This document shows, piece by piece, positions 25,601 to 36,278 of a stretch of DNA of 64,000 nucleotides. The stretch comes from Raffaelea ambrosiae (taxonomy: Eukaryota > Ascomycota > Sordariomycetes > Ophiostomatales > Ophiostomataceae). The translations under genes were made by a program, and so were the position numbers. The notes under the pieces were generated by a model. That model made no database searches. It saw only the letters and a program-made list of their open reading frames with translations, and was not told the origin of the DNA. The stretch covers positions 2,361,950 to 2,425,949 of the forward strand of contig PCDI01000006.1 in the NCBI GenBank assembly GCA_002778195.1, read 5' to 3'. Within the stretch, counting starts at the first letter, position 1; the number at the start of each line of letters is the position of its first letter.

Positions 25601-27038
25601 TCTACGCGTCTTTGGTTACGTGTCCGAGACTTAAGATACTGATAAAAAACAAGGACGTGGCAGTCGGCATTGCGTCTTCAACAGTCTGTGAACCGCATTG
25701 TCGACCCAACTATATAGGCCTCACGATCTACTACGTCCCCTTGCATTAGGGAAATGCATGGCAAGACGGCTAGGCCGGTGGATGCTGTCCAGCTCCAGAC
25801 CGCTGATCCACCCGTCATCCATTCGCCATCTGAATCTGAGGCAGAATGAAGGCGAGTTAAGGCGAGCATGGCTTTCATACAGTACCATGGTAGATGAAGA
25901 TCGAACTATGGGGTGGCACCTGCATCCATGGACGATCATATCAGAAATTAAGCTAATCTCCCATTGTGTCTTCATCTCCAGTATTTCTACATTGGAGTGC
26001 ACCATCGACTGCAAGGCATACGTTATAGGTAAAGATTGGCCGAACTTTTCGGAGGAAGGTCGGCCATCAGCTCCGGCCTGGGGCAGCCACGTGAGCCAAC
26101 AAAAATTCCCAGGGATCAACCTCATTCGCGAAACAGCCTCGAGCAGCCTCGAGCAAAATACACCCTAGCTAGACAGGCGTCTTGCATGCAGCCAAGGGGA
26201 GGAGGAGAGCTGGGGTTCTGCGTGCGTGGTCTGCATCCGGCCTGACCCAAAGGCACCAGCAAACTGGAATGGCAAACTCGCGACGATCACGTACGATCAC
26301 GTACTATACGTGCACGCACAAGCAGAACAACTTGGCCACTTTGCGTTTCCACCAATGAGCGGGAATCGCCCAGACATGGGAGCAGAAGGAGGCATCATGG
26401 GGTTATGCGGAGAAAGTGGACTATCATCCATCGCGTGAATACGGAGACACTACTCATACAGAGAGCAAAAACGGCAATGGGCCGGTGGAACGACAAAGAG
26501 CGAGGATTGTGAGTGTGATTGGTCGGGGTAGAGGCCCCGAGGCGGCGGAGGGGGGATGGACCGACGCCCGGGGGAGACGATGACCACAAGATGGCTGCAG
26601 TGCGAGCGCGCTGTGATTGGACACCCCATGCGGGGAGGCCCCACAAAACGTGTACCCCGGGTTGCCCACACCGATCGTCCTGCGTTGCCTGTCAAGGCAA
26701 TACGGGGGAGAGCTTGTGGATGGCGGCGCCTGCGACGGGGAGGAGACGCAGAAGGGGACGCCAGGCCAGGGGATTGGTCGCTGGTCTGGAACGAGACGGC
26801 AACGAGGCTCCAGGGTCCCGGGTATAAGTCTATTTCGTATTCCTTCGATCGGGGGTCGCAGGGAATGTCCAACATCAGACGAAGCGATCACGTACACGAA
26901 GCTGCCCGAGACTTTGGGAGAGACAGTCCTTGACCTCGGAGTCACCCCCCCGAGGAATATCTCTTCACTATATACCTCCCTTTCTCTTAACACACTCTCG
27001 TTCCCACTCATACGCACTGTCCCAACAACCCGTTCACG
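25601..27038. other. intergenic region and promoter of the MFS transporter gene
   Basis: No supportable coding sequence. The last 110 bases before the ATG contain a TATA-like CTATATACC near 26969 and a pyrimidine-rich CCTCCCTTTCTCTT, consistent with a core promoter. GGTATAAG also lies near 26820. Confidence 0.45.
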
Positions 27039-28634
27039 ATGCTGCTCAAAGGACTCAAGAGCAAGACGGGCGGCGCCGAAATTGTCGAGGGCGTGGTGCT
27101 GAGGGACCTCGACAAGCGCGACAAGATGTGGTGGCACTACCCGGGGCTGCTCCGGCTGAATCTGCTGCTCATCGGGGCCATCATCTGCCAGGCGACCAAC
27201 GGGTACGACGGCTCGATGCTGAACGGCCTGCAGAGCATCGAGAGCTGGCAGGAGGCCATGGGCAAGCCCAAGGGCGCGCGGCTGGGGACGATCACGAACG
27301 GCACGCGCTACGGGCAGCTGTTCACGCTGCTGTTTGTGGCGACGCTGGTGCAGCGGACGGGGCGGCGGATGCCGATTGTGATCGGGTCGCTGACGCTGCT
27401 GCTGGGGATCGCGCTGCAGGCGGCGGCGACGGGGTACCCGATGTTTGTGGTGGCGCGGGTGCTGATCGGGATCGGCAACACGATCCAGGACGTGGCGTGC
27501 CCGATTCTGGCGGCGGAGCTGGCGTTCCCGACGCAGCGGACGGTGGTGCTGGGGGTGCAGAACACGATGAACTCGTTTGGGCAGATCATGGCGGCGTGGA
27601 TCACGTACGGGGCGGCGTTCATCCTGACGTCGTGGGCGTGGCGGCTGCCGTCGCTGCTGCAGGCGGTGACGTCGGTGATCCAGCTGACGATGGCGTACCT
27701 GATGCCGGAGTCGCCGCGCTGGCTGGTGGCCGAGAACCGGCACAAGGAGGCGTACGCGATCCTGGCCAAGTACCACGCGGACGGCGACGAGACGTCGCAG
27801 CTGCTGCAGTGGGAGATGGCCGAGATCGACGCCGCCATCGAGGCGGACAAGTCGATCGCGGCGACGTCGTGGAAGGAGTGGATCGCCACGCCGGCCAACC
27901 GCTACCGGCTCTTTGTGCTGATCACGTCGGGCTTCATGATCCAGTGGTGCGGCAACGCGCTCATCACGTACTACATCCACCTGGTCTTCAACTCGATCGG
28001 CATCACCGACTCCAAGCAGCAGCTGCTGCTCAACGGCGGCGTCACCATCAACGGCCTCTGCTGGGGCCTCGTCTGGTCCAACTTTGTCGACCGCTTCGGC
28101 CGGCGCAAGATGCTCATGGGCGGCATGACGGGCATGTTTGTCGCGTTTTTCCTGCTGACCGTGTTCACCGGCTACAACACCACCCACGACTACTCCAACG
28201 CGGCGCTCGGGCGGGCCACCGTCTTCACCGTGTACCTGTTCGGCACGTTCTACAAGATGGCCGGCGTCGTCATGCCGTCGTACCTCACCGAGATCGCGCC
28301 CTACGAGCTGCGCGCCAAGGCCTTTGTGCTGTCCGGCCTCACCGACGCCTGCGCCAGCATCTTTAGCAACTACACCAACCCGGTCGGCCTCGAGGCCATC
28401 GGCTGGAAGTACTACATTGTCTGGTGCTGCGTGCTCGTCAGCAACTTCTGCTTCATCTTCTTCTTCTACCCGGAGACCAAGAACCTCAGTCTCGAGGAGG
28501 TGTCGCGCATCTTTGAGGGCGACACCTCGGCCGCCAAGGCGCAGGCCAAGCTGGGCGGAGACGACCTGGACCTGCAGCAGCCGGAGGCGTCGCACGTGTC
28601 CGAGGCGGAGGCGCAGCCCGGGCACAAGATCTGA
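27039..28634 (+). CDS. sugar transporter, major facilitator superfamily (12 TM)
   Basis: Intronless 531-aa protein of standard fungal sugar-porter length. Features: short cytosolic N-terminus; TM1 ending NGYDGSMLNG (family G-Y-D motif); QRTGRRMPI in the loop 2-3 position (GR-RR motif); ARVLIGIGNTI; LPSLLQAV and MPESPRWL after TM6; a central loop; NFVDRFGRRKML in the loop 8-9 position; and FYPETKNLSLEEV after TM12 (PETKG-type motif). It probably imports a sugar or small oligosaccharide across the plasma membrane. A regulator and two uronide-active enzymes lie just downstream, so oligouronides or unsaturated disaccharides are attractive substrates; that is inference. The start is the first in-frame ATG, after a TATA-like element. 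Confidence 0.9.
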   Translation: MLLKGLKSKTGGAEIVEGVVLRDLDKRDKMWWHYPGLLRLNLLLIGAIICQATNGYDGSMLNGLQSIESWQEAMGKPKGARLGTITNGTRYGQLFTLLFVATLVQRTGRRMPIVIGSLTLLLGIALQAAATGYPMFVVARVLIGIGNTIQDVACPILAAELAFPTQRTVVLGVQNTMNSFGQIMAAWITYGAAFILTSWAWRLPSLLQAVTSVIQLTMAYLMPESPRWLVAENRHKEAYAILAKYHADGDETSQLLQWEMAEIDAAIEADKSIAATSWKEWIATPANRYRLFVLITSGFMIQWCGNALITYYIHLVFNSIGITDSKQQLLLNGGVTINGLCWGLVWSNFVDRFGRRKMLMGGMTGMFVAFFLLTVFTGYNTTHDYSNAALGRATVFTVYLFGTFYKMAGVVMPSYLTEIAPYELRAKAFVLSGLTDACASIFSNYTNPVGLEAIGWKYYIVWCCVLVSNFCFIFFFYPETKNLSLEEVSRIFEGDTSAAKAQAKLGGDDLDLQQPEASHVSEAEAQPGHKI

Positions 28635-29531
28635 GGAGAAGAGGAAGGGGGTGGTGGTGGACGAGATCAAGGTGATCAAGAAGGCGGAACTGGCACGTCT
28701 AGTTTGCGGTGGATCATACCTGCTTTTTTGGGCGGGTACAAAAACCATGTTCAGTTTTCGAGAATGTGTATGTGTGTGTTGAATCGTTTGTCTAGCTCAT
28801 AGCGAAATCGGAATGTGAAGATGCTCAGAATGTGGAAAAGGAGAATGCGTGTATTCCAAGATGATTGCCGTTTTTCTGTCCCTACAAGCATCTCTGTTTT
28901 GGACGCTCTTCCCCATCCATGTGTCAAAATACGGGGGGCATAGTGGTGGACCAGCTCTGGGGAAAAGGGGGGCCCGAACAGCGCTAAATTCAAACGTCCC
29001 ACTGGCCACCCACTCGTTGGCCACTCGTCCCCGCACTTTGGCCCTCCACGACAGGAGGCGGCTCCGGCTCCAGCGCCGGAGCCAGCACCTGGTTTTCTCC
29101 AAGTACTTTCTTCGACGAGAAACGCATTATGCATATTTCCCCTCACGGTTAGCCTCTGGGGTAGCTGTGTGTGTTTTTTTTTTTTCTTCTTGTGGCCGTC
29201 ATGCGATCCCCTCCCCTGGACGTCTGTTTACGGTGTAGCTCATCCTCGGCTTGACTTCGTCTCGGCCTTTCTTTTCTTCTTTTCTTTCCTGCTTTCGTCT
29301 TTTCTTCTTTTCTTTTCCGTGTATTTTTTTTCTTATTCTCCTTCCCAGCTCCGCTGTCGTCTGTTTCCACCCCCTCTTGCTGTCTTCTGTAGTTGGTCCA
29401 TATTGACGCCTCTTGATCGCGAACAAGCAATATCTCGTCTCCAAGCCACTGCAAGCCAAGAAGGCCAAGCTTTTTCTCACTGAAAGCTTATCTGCTCGTT
29501 GCACAGACGTTCACGGCAACCCCGGACTTGC
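28635..29531. other. intergenic region between transporter and regulator
   Basis: No gene seen. Contains the transporter 3' flank with a GT run near 28770 and a CT/T-rich block (29170-29400) that probably forms the promoter and leader of the regulator. Confidence 0.5.
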
Positions 29532-30440
29532 ATGGACTACCACCACCAAGCTGGCCGCTCACCGACCGAGCAGGCACCACCACCGCCGCCCCTTCCGCCT
29601 GCTCGTTCCGGCTCGGAGCCCGGGGCCGAAGACGATGGCACGCCGCCGCCCGACGACCTGCCCGCGTGCCTCTCGTGCCGCCGACGAAAGTCTCGGTGCT
29701 CGCGAGAGAGGCCCAGCTGCTCGCAATGTCTGCGACTGGGTAAGCTCTGAACATCTCTGACAGAAACACACGAATACAGGGTGGCCCCGTTCTGACACAA
29801 GAGTGGCACGCCAGGAGCCGAGTGCATGTACGTGTCCAAGCAGAAGCCGGGGCTGAAAGCCGGCGTCGTCGATGCTCTGAGCCGACGGATCGGTGAGTGG
29901 CTGCGGTCCCTTTGAGTGATGCGAGCACCAGACGAGCCTGCACGGAAGCTAAGCCAAACCAATGCCTTCTGCCAGACGTCCTGGAGAAGCTGCTCCTCGA
30001 CAGCGCGGGCAACAAGAAACCACAGCTCGCCTTCCTCGATCTCGACGTCGACCAGCTGGCGTCGCTCACAGCATTGGTCGCCCATGGCGCAGCGGCGGAG
30101 AGGGCCTCGTCGGCTTCTTCCTCAGGCCGGCATGCCGCCTCGCCGCTTTCCGAGAGTCCACGCAGACAACACCGACAACAGCATGGCGCGTCGGCCTCCC
30201 ACACAGTTTCCAATTCGGCGGACCGTCCAAGGAAACGCAGACGTCTTGTCGCCGACGAGGACGGTGGCCATGGCCTCCGAATCCGGTCGTTCTGGGGGGG
30301 GCTGGACGACCACGCCGACGCGGACCACGATCGTGATCGTGATGCGGAAGCCGACGCGAGCCACGACAACGACGACGACCACGGCGACGACGACGGCGAC
30401 AACAGCGACAACAACAACAACGACGACGACGACGACAACA

Positions 30441-30472
<32 letters not shown>

Positions 30473-33006
30473 GCCCCCTGGATCCCGCCGCTCCCGCCGC
30501 TGCCCCTGCTCGAAGCCATGGTCGACGCCCACTTCCGCACGGTGCACCACTGGGTCCCCATCCTGCACCCGTCCCGGTTCCGCGCCCAGCTCCGAGACGC
30601 CGCCCAGCGCACGCGCCTCGCCGTCCTCCTGCACGCCCTCGCCGCCATGGCCCTCAAGTACGTCGACGCGGACGCCCTGCGCGCCGCGGGCCTGACCGCC
30701 GCGCGCGTGGCCAGGCAGATCCGGCTCTCGCGGCGGGCCGTGGTGCTCAACGCCATGGACGAGCCGTCCCTGGCGCACACCCAGGCGCTGATCTTTCTCG
30801 CCTTTGACTATGTAGGTGGGGGAGACTGTCAGAGTGTCGGCATGCGGACAGAGGAACACTGTCAGAGTGTCGGCATGCGGACAGGGGAACAGTGTCAGAT
30901 TTGTGGGCAGACGCTAATCCAGCAGATGGGAAGCGGCTTGGTCACCAAGGCCTGGCCGATCGTGGCGTCGCTCACGCGCATGGCCGTCTTTCTGCAGCTG
31001 ACGGTGGAGCCGGACGACCAGGCCGAGCAGCAGTCGCTGCTGCCGTCGCCCGCTCTGTTTGCGCCGGCCGCCGACCCGACCGAGCGGGAAGAGCGTCGCC
31101 GCGTCTTTTGGGCCATCTTCTTCCTCGACCGCAGCACGGCCATCACAGCAGGGTACTCTCTTTTTCTGTCCTTTTGTCCTTTTGTCCCCCTTTTCTCTCT
31201 ACTCTTCTCACTCTCTTCTAGATGGCATGCGAGCCTCACGTCCGCCGAAGTACACCGACGGCTCCCCTGCAGCGGCGGATTCTGGAAACGCGAAGAGCCC
31301 GTCACGACGCCGTACTTTGCCCTCTGGGACAACGCCTCGCCTGCGGCCAAGATGGGCAGTGGAGGAGGCAGCGCCGTCGCCGTTTCGTCATCGTCGTCGT
31401 CGTCGTTGCCATCGTCCTCCTCGTCCTTGTCCTCATCTGCTGTCCCCGTCGCCGCCACGAACACGTCACCAAGAGGGGCGGCGGATTACCACCACCACCT
31501 CCTCCACAGCACCAGCCCCGGTGCCGCGAACAACAACGACCCCGGCGTGCACAAGCTGGGCGCCGTGGCCTACTGCGTCGAGGCCACCGAGCACCTGAGC
31601 TATGTCACCTCCTTCTTCCTCAAGCAGCCGGTCGACCTCGAGGACAAGGCGGCCTTCCAGGGCTGGCTGATGCGCTTCAAGGAGCTGGACCTGCGCCTGG
31701 TCCACTGGAAGATGAACCTGCCCCAGGAGTGGTCCGACTTGCACGCGGCCCTCAAGGTTGACCCGAATCTGTCGCTGAGTCATTTAAGGTGAGGACGGAG
31801 AGAGAGAGAGAAGAATGGAGAGAGAAGAGAATAGAGAGAAGAGAGAGAAGAGAGCCCCCCCCCCCCGGCCTCAAACGAAAACAGATCGTTGACACACCAG
31901 GCAGTCACAATGCGAGCATGATTCTCCTCCACCAGCATGTCGCCTTCCCGCCGGCCGACTGGGCCGGCCTGGTCAAGCTGCCGAGCTCGTGCAGCGCCGA
32001 GACCTGCCAGCAGTCGGCCGTCGACATGGCCGCCCTGGCCCACAAGTACCTGCGGTACGTCGGCGGCATCGCCAACGCGCAGTTTGCCTTTTGCCTGTTT
32101 GTGGCCGCCCGGTACCTGGTGGTGAGCTGGCGGTTGGACGGCAGCGACGCCGGAGCCCGCGCAGCGACGCCGGGCGGTGGCGGCGGCGGTAGTGGCGGCG
32201 GCCTGGCACCCGAGTTCTGGACCATTCTCGAGTGTCTGGACAAGATCTCGGCACGATGGAGGGGGGGCCACGGCCCGGATGGGGGGGACCCGGTGCCGGC
32301 CCGAGCCGCCACGGCGCGTCCCCCCGTGCTCGACATGGCTGCCCAGCTGGCGGCACGGCTGCGGGAGCTGCACGCGCGGTGTGCCCACGACACGACGTGC
32401 GCGCGGGCGGACATTGTGGCTCTGCTGTCGGAGTCGAGCCTGGATGGCCTGGTGAACAAGAAGACGCGACGGCCGGCATCTCTGTCCTGCTCGGCCTCGT
32501 CCCTACAACAGCAGCAGCAGCAGCAGCAACAGCTGCCACATCCACAGCCTTCGCCCGGGTCGGCCCTGTCCACGCCGTCGTATGCCGAGGCTAGCCATGC
32601 CTGGAAACTGAACGACTTCGCCGCCCAGCGATCCCCCAGCATCCAGAACATGCTGCAAGGCGGAGGCTATGTCCATCCCCTGTCCCCGGGGACACAGATG
32701 GCAATGGCGTACGGCAGCCACCAGGGCGTGCAAGCACCGCCGACGGGAGGGAACCGCGGAGGCGGCTCCTCGCCAGACAACCTGCTGGGATTGGGCATGC
32801 TGCACCACCCCAGTCATAGCATGGCCCATACACAGCAGCAGCAGCAGCAGCAGCAGCCGCCGCAGCCGCAGCCGGGGTTGGCTGACGACGACGACGACCT
32901 GGCAGCCATGTCCCAGATCCTGCTGGGCCACCAGTTCCTGGACATGGACAACATGGACCGCGTGATGATGGGCCGAGACACATCATTCTTGTTGCGCGTG
33001 GAGTAA
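29532..33006 (+). CDS. Zn(II)2Cys6 transcription factor with fungal_trans domain
   Basis: Model: exons 29532..29739, 29815..29892, 29976..30811, 30923..31152, 31222..31788 and 31905..33006, giving 1006 aa. The binuclear zinc cluster is at residues 46-73 with spacing C-X2-C-X6-C-X6-C-X2-C-X6-C; the last Cys is contributed by exon 2. A coiled-coil-like LSRRIDVLEKLLLD linker follows, then an Asp/Asn-rich low-complexity stretch. The middle homology region has HHWVPILHPSRF, SLTRMAVFLQL, RRVFWAIFFLDRS and HNASMILLHQ as in PF04082. The C-terminus is Gly/Gln-rich and acidic, a likely activation region. It lies between the transporter and the GH88 gene, so it is the probable pathway regulator, binding CGG-containing sites. 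Intron 3 is odd: it consists of 33-bp repeats and is open in frame. The 30922 acceptor could instead be 30925. Confidence 0.85.
30825..30898 (+). repeat. 33-bp direct repeat inside intron 3 of the regulator gene
   Basis: Two near-identical 33-bp units (30825-30857 and 30858-30890, one base different) and the start of a third. They make up most of the 111-nt intron. The unit length is a multiple of three and contains no stop in the coding frame. Confidence 0.9.
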
Positions 33007-33262
33007 TGGCAGAGGGACAGAAGAGGAAATAGCAACGACAACGAAAATGTAGAATTCAACTTGATAAATTTAAAATCGCATAATTGGCATCCTGTCCTTG
33101 CCGGAACACAAAAAGCCACAGCCGCCCTCGGGCCCATGTCTGGATGCTAGACACGTTCATTCTCGTAACTGCATGGTATACATCACGTCAAAAGGTTGTT
33201 TCCCTCCTTCACAAGCAACTCCAATCATGTGATCTTCCCACTGTCTCTATCTCTCCCCGTCC

Positions 33263-35229
33263 TCACACAACCAGGCCCATCCGCAGCAGCTGGTTCCCAA
33301 ACTCGACAAAATAGTAGTCCGCATACACCAGGCCGACGTCGGCATACCGCAGCAGGCCGTGGCGGTTGTTGTTGGGCGTCGAGTGGCGCAGGACGGCGTC
33401 CCAGGAGCCCGGAGGGACCCGCACCCGGCCGTCGGCGTCCAGGACAAAGGAGGCGCCGTCTTGGCGGTCGAGCGAGTAGCCGACGGTGTCGCGGGCTATG
33501 CGGAGCGCCGCCTGGAGGTAGTGGTTGGTGTAGGGGCCGGTGAAGCGGGACGAGACGTACGGAGAGGAGGGGGAGGGCGTCGGGGCTGGCGGACTGGGCT
33601 CGTCTGCCTTGTCCTGCTCGGTCGTTTTTTCCGTTTTTTCCGTTTTTTCCGTCTTGTCCGTCTTGTCCGTCTTGTCCGTCTTGTCCGTCTTGTCCGTCTT
33701 GTCCGTCTTGTCCGTCTCGTCCGTCTTTCTGCTTTCGTCTGTCTTTCTGCTCTCTCCTGTCTGCTCGGTCGTGCTGACGGGGGTGCCTCCCACCGGGTGG
33801 GCGTCCACCGCGTCCATGCCCTTGAGCGTCTCTTTGGCCAGCAGGGCCTGGTGCAGAAGCAGCAGCCCCGTCGCCGCCGCCATGCCGGCCGAGGTGTCGC
33901 GCATGGGCTGGCCGTTGGCGTCCAGCACGTGCCCCGGGTCCGCGGCCTCGGCCGCGGCCGTGAACGGCGCGCCAAAGTCCCACACGGGCACGTACGGGTG
34001 CGACGGCGCCGGCGACGCGTCCAGGCGCTGCAAGAAGTAGTCGGCCATCCGCTGGGCGGTCGCGAGGAACACGTCGTCGCGGGTCCAGCCGTAGGTCTGG
34101 GCAAAGCCCAGGATGCCCCAGGCCTGGCCGCGCGCCCAGGTCGACTCGTCGGCGTAGCCCTGGTGCGTCATGCGGAACTGGTACGCCCGCTGCCAGTGTC
34201 GGCCGTCGTCGTCGCTGTCGTCGCCGTCGCTGTTGTCGTCGTCGTCGCCGTCGTCGCCGTTGTCGTCGCCGTCGTCGCCGTCATGGCGAGGACCCCTGCT
34301 CGGTCCGCGGAGGACCGGCTTCTGGGGGTCAAAGTTGACGACGTGAAAGGACGAGAGGGTGCCGTCGCGCTCGTCGCGCAGCAGCGCCTGGCGGACGGCG
34401 TGGGCGTGGCGCGTGGCCAGCAGGGCCAGCCGCGGCTGGCGGGCGTGGTGGGCGGCATAGTACAGCAGGTCCATGTTGCACATGCTGTCGATGATGACCA
34501 GGTAGTTGGCGGTCTTGTCGTGGATGTCGTAGCGGTAGGTGACGGCGACGTCCCAGCTGCGGATGCAGCCGACCCGGGCGTCGTAGCGCTGGGCCAGGCT
34601 GCGGGCGGCGGTGCAGTAGTCGCGCAGGCTGGCCGCGTGGCCCGTCAGCTCCCAGTCCATGCGCAGCGACCGCGTGATGAAGCCGAGGTCGTGGCTGTTG
34701 GTCCGGTGGATCTGCTGGCGGATCGGCGCCGACCAGCGCCGGCACAGCGCCAGCAGCTGCGCGTGGAACGACTCGCTGCCGGCCGTCGAGGCCAGCGCCG
34801 CCGGCAGCGGCAGCGCGTGCGGGAACCGCATGGCGCGCTCCAGCATGCAGTACAGCGCGCCCGGGAAGAAGCCGCACGTCCAGAACGTGGCCTCCTTGGG
34901 GATGTACCGGCCGGCGGCGCCGCCCTTTGGCAGGACATACTCGGGGTACACGTCGAGCTTGGGCTGGAACGTGCGTGTCAGCACAGAGAGGGACTCGCTT
35001 CTGGTCTGGGTCGGACCCCCCCTGGCAGCCCCCGACTTACATGCGCTTCGTAAAAGGACTCGGCAACTCGCCACAGCTTGGCCGCCACGTTCTCCGTGTA
35101 CATCTCGTCCAGCGGGCCGGCCTGTCGCCGCATCTTGGCGGCCGCCGGCTCCGGCGACGAGCTGGGCGGCGACGACGCAACCGTGGCCGGCGACGTGGAG
35201 GCCGGCGTCTGGTCTTCGCTACGAGCCAT
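33263..35229 (-). CDS. GH88-type unsaturated uronyl hydrolase
   Basis: Two exons: 35229..35041, then 34963..33263 across a 77-nt intron with a GCTGACAC branch site; 629 aa. Family motifs in order: FWTCGFFPGALY (residues 90-101), NSHDLGF (152-158), GCIRSWDV (195-202), VIIDSMCNMDLLYYA (219-233), ESTWARGQAWGILGF and DTSAGMAAATGLL. In GH88 the two key acids lie in HDLGF and IDxxMN, here Asp155 and Asp222. The enzyme hydrolyses the 4,5-unsaturated uronic acid left at the non-reducing end by polysaccharide lyases. No signal peptide is visible, so it should be cytosolic. At 629 aa it is far longer than the roughly 380 aa of typical members because of a poly-Asp/Gly insert (around residues 290-315) and a Thr-Asp-Lys repeat. 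It is divergent from the lyase gene and shares its promoter. Confidence 0.85.
33625..33725 (-). repeat. 9-bp coding minisatellite in the GH88 gene
   Basis: About eleven tandem 9-bp units (CTTGTCCGT and TTTTTCCGT types on the plus strand) encode Thr-Asp-Lys and Thr-Glu-Lys tripeptides. They sit in a loop between the catalytic toroid helices and keep frame. Confidence 0.9.
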
Positions 35230-36278
35230 GGTCGAACAGACAAAAGAAGACAGGAAGAGAAAGGACAAAAAAAAATTGAGTGTGCGCAACGCCTACACAA
35301 TTACGGACAAAGTCTTCGTTTCCCGCCCCTTCCAAGCGCGAATCACGCGGCCAACGAGCCAAGAGACAGACAGGAGTATGGTTACTTATACTGGGCACCT
35401 GGCAAGTGGTCGTATCAACATGGCCGTGTTCCTGCGCGTGACGATCATCGTGTGGTTGTCCACGGCTGGCAGAAAAGCGAGAGGCCCAAGACCAAAAGTC
35501 GTCCGCGGAATTTGGGCGGCCCCCTCTTCCCTTGGTAGGTGGCGGTTGCGGCGGAACAAAGGCGGGCCGCCCTACACGGAAAGTGAGGCGAACTGGAAGG
35601 AGAAGGAGCGGCCAGTATTCCGATCTTTGTTCCTTCCGTTTCTGGTCTGTCCAGTGGTCCCCCAGTTGGGTGACCTGCCCACCACCACTCCGATCGCGTG
35701 CCTGCCCAGCTTGGGGGGTTGGCCATTGCGTGGGGGAAGCAAAACGTGGGCTAGGCCAGCGGGGTGAGTAATGCTCCGACGCACTGAAACCCCTCGGCGC
35801 CACGGCGTACCTGCCCCGACCGGCCGCCCACCTGCCCGGGCCATCAGTCGATCCTGGAACTAGCACCCGCTTCCAATCCCACCAGTCAGGAGCTGGCACA
35901 AGGCTGTTCGTCGCCAGGAGGGGTATGCGAACAGCTGGGGGAGCTCATGGAGCTCTGAACGTGTGTTGTTCGGCATGAAGCCATGCTTCTGGGCTGGCTT
36001 TTTCAGGCCGAAAGAGCAGACGTTGCCGGCCAGAGAAGGCGAGGCTAACGTCCTCCAGCTGCGACGGTATCACAGAAGCAGCTCCGCAGACCAACAAGAA
36101 GCAAAGGAGGCAATCCGCACGACTGGACGGTTGCGTGCTTGTTCTTGAAGCCCAGTTAGGACGCAAGGTAGTAGTTGGTTACTGGCTTAGTGTGGCAACC
36201 GGTTGCTGCCCTTCGAAACATCGCCAACATCCTGTCTGGATCGCACCACGGGGCCAGATCGGATCGCCAACGCACCCC
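35230..36278. promoter_or_regulatory. shared bidirectional promoter of the GH88 and lyase genes
   Basis: About 1.05 kb between divergent starts, with no credible gene inside. CGG and CCG triplets cluster at 35543-35572 and about 35795-35835. Zn2Cys6 proteins commonly recognise paired CGG triplets, so these are candidate operators for the neighbouring regulator; in GC-rich DNA they could also be chance. An A/G-rich leader lies directly upstream of the GH88 ATG. Confidence 0.45.

Noticed and set aside
26454..28748. 764-codon minus-strand frame opposite the MFS gene
   Set aside because: Arg/His/Gln-rich antisense shadow of GC-rich transporter codons; no domain, and the plus strand is a clear transporter.
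29488..30780. 430-codon minus-strand frame opposite the regulator
   Set aside because: Ser/Arg-rich shadow of the spliced Zn2Cys6 gene.
33359..35053. 564-codon plus-strand frame opposite the GH88 gene
   Set aside because: Val/Arg/Ala-rich antisense shadow; the minus strand carries all GH88 motifs.
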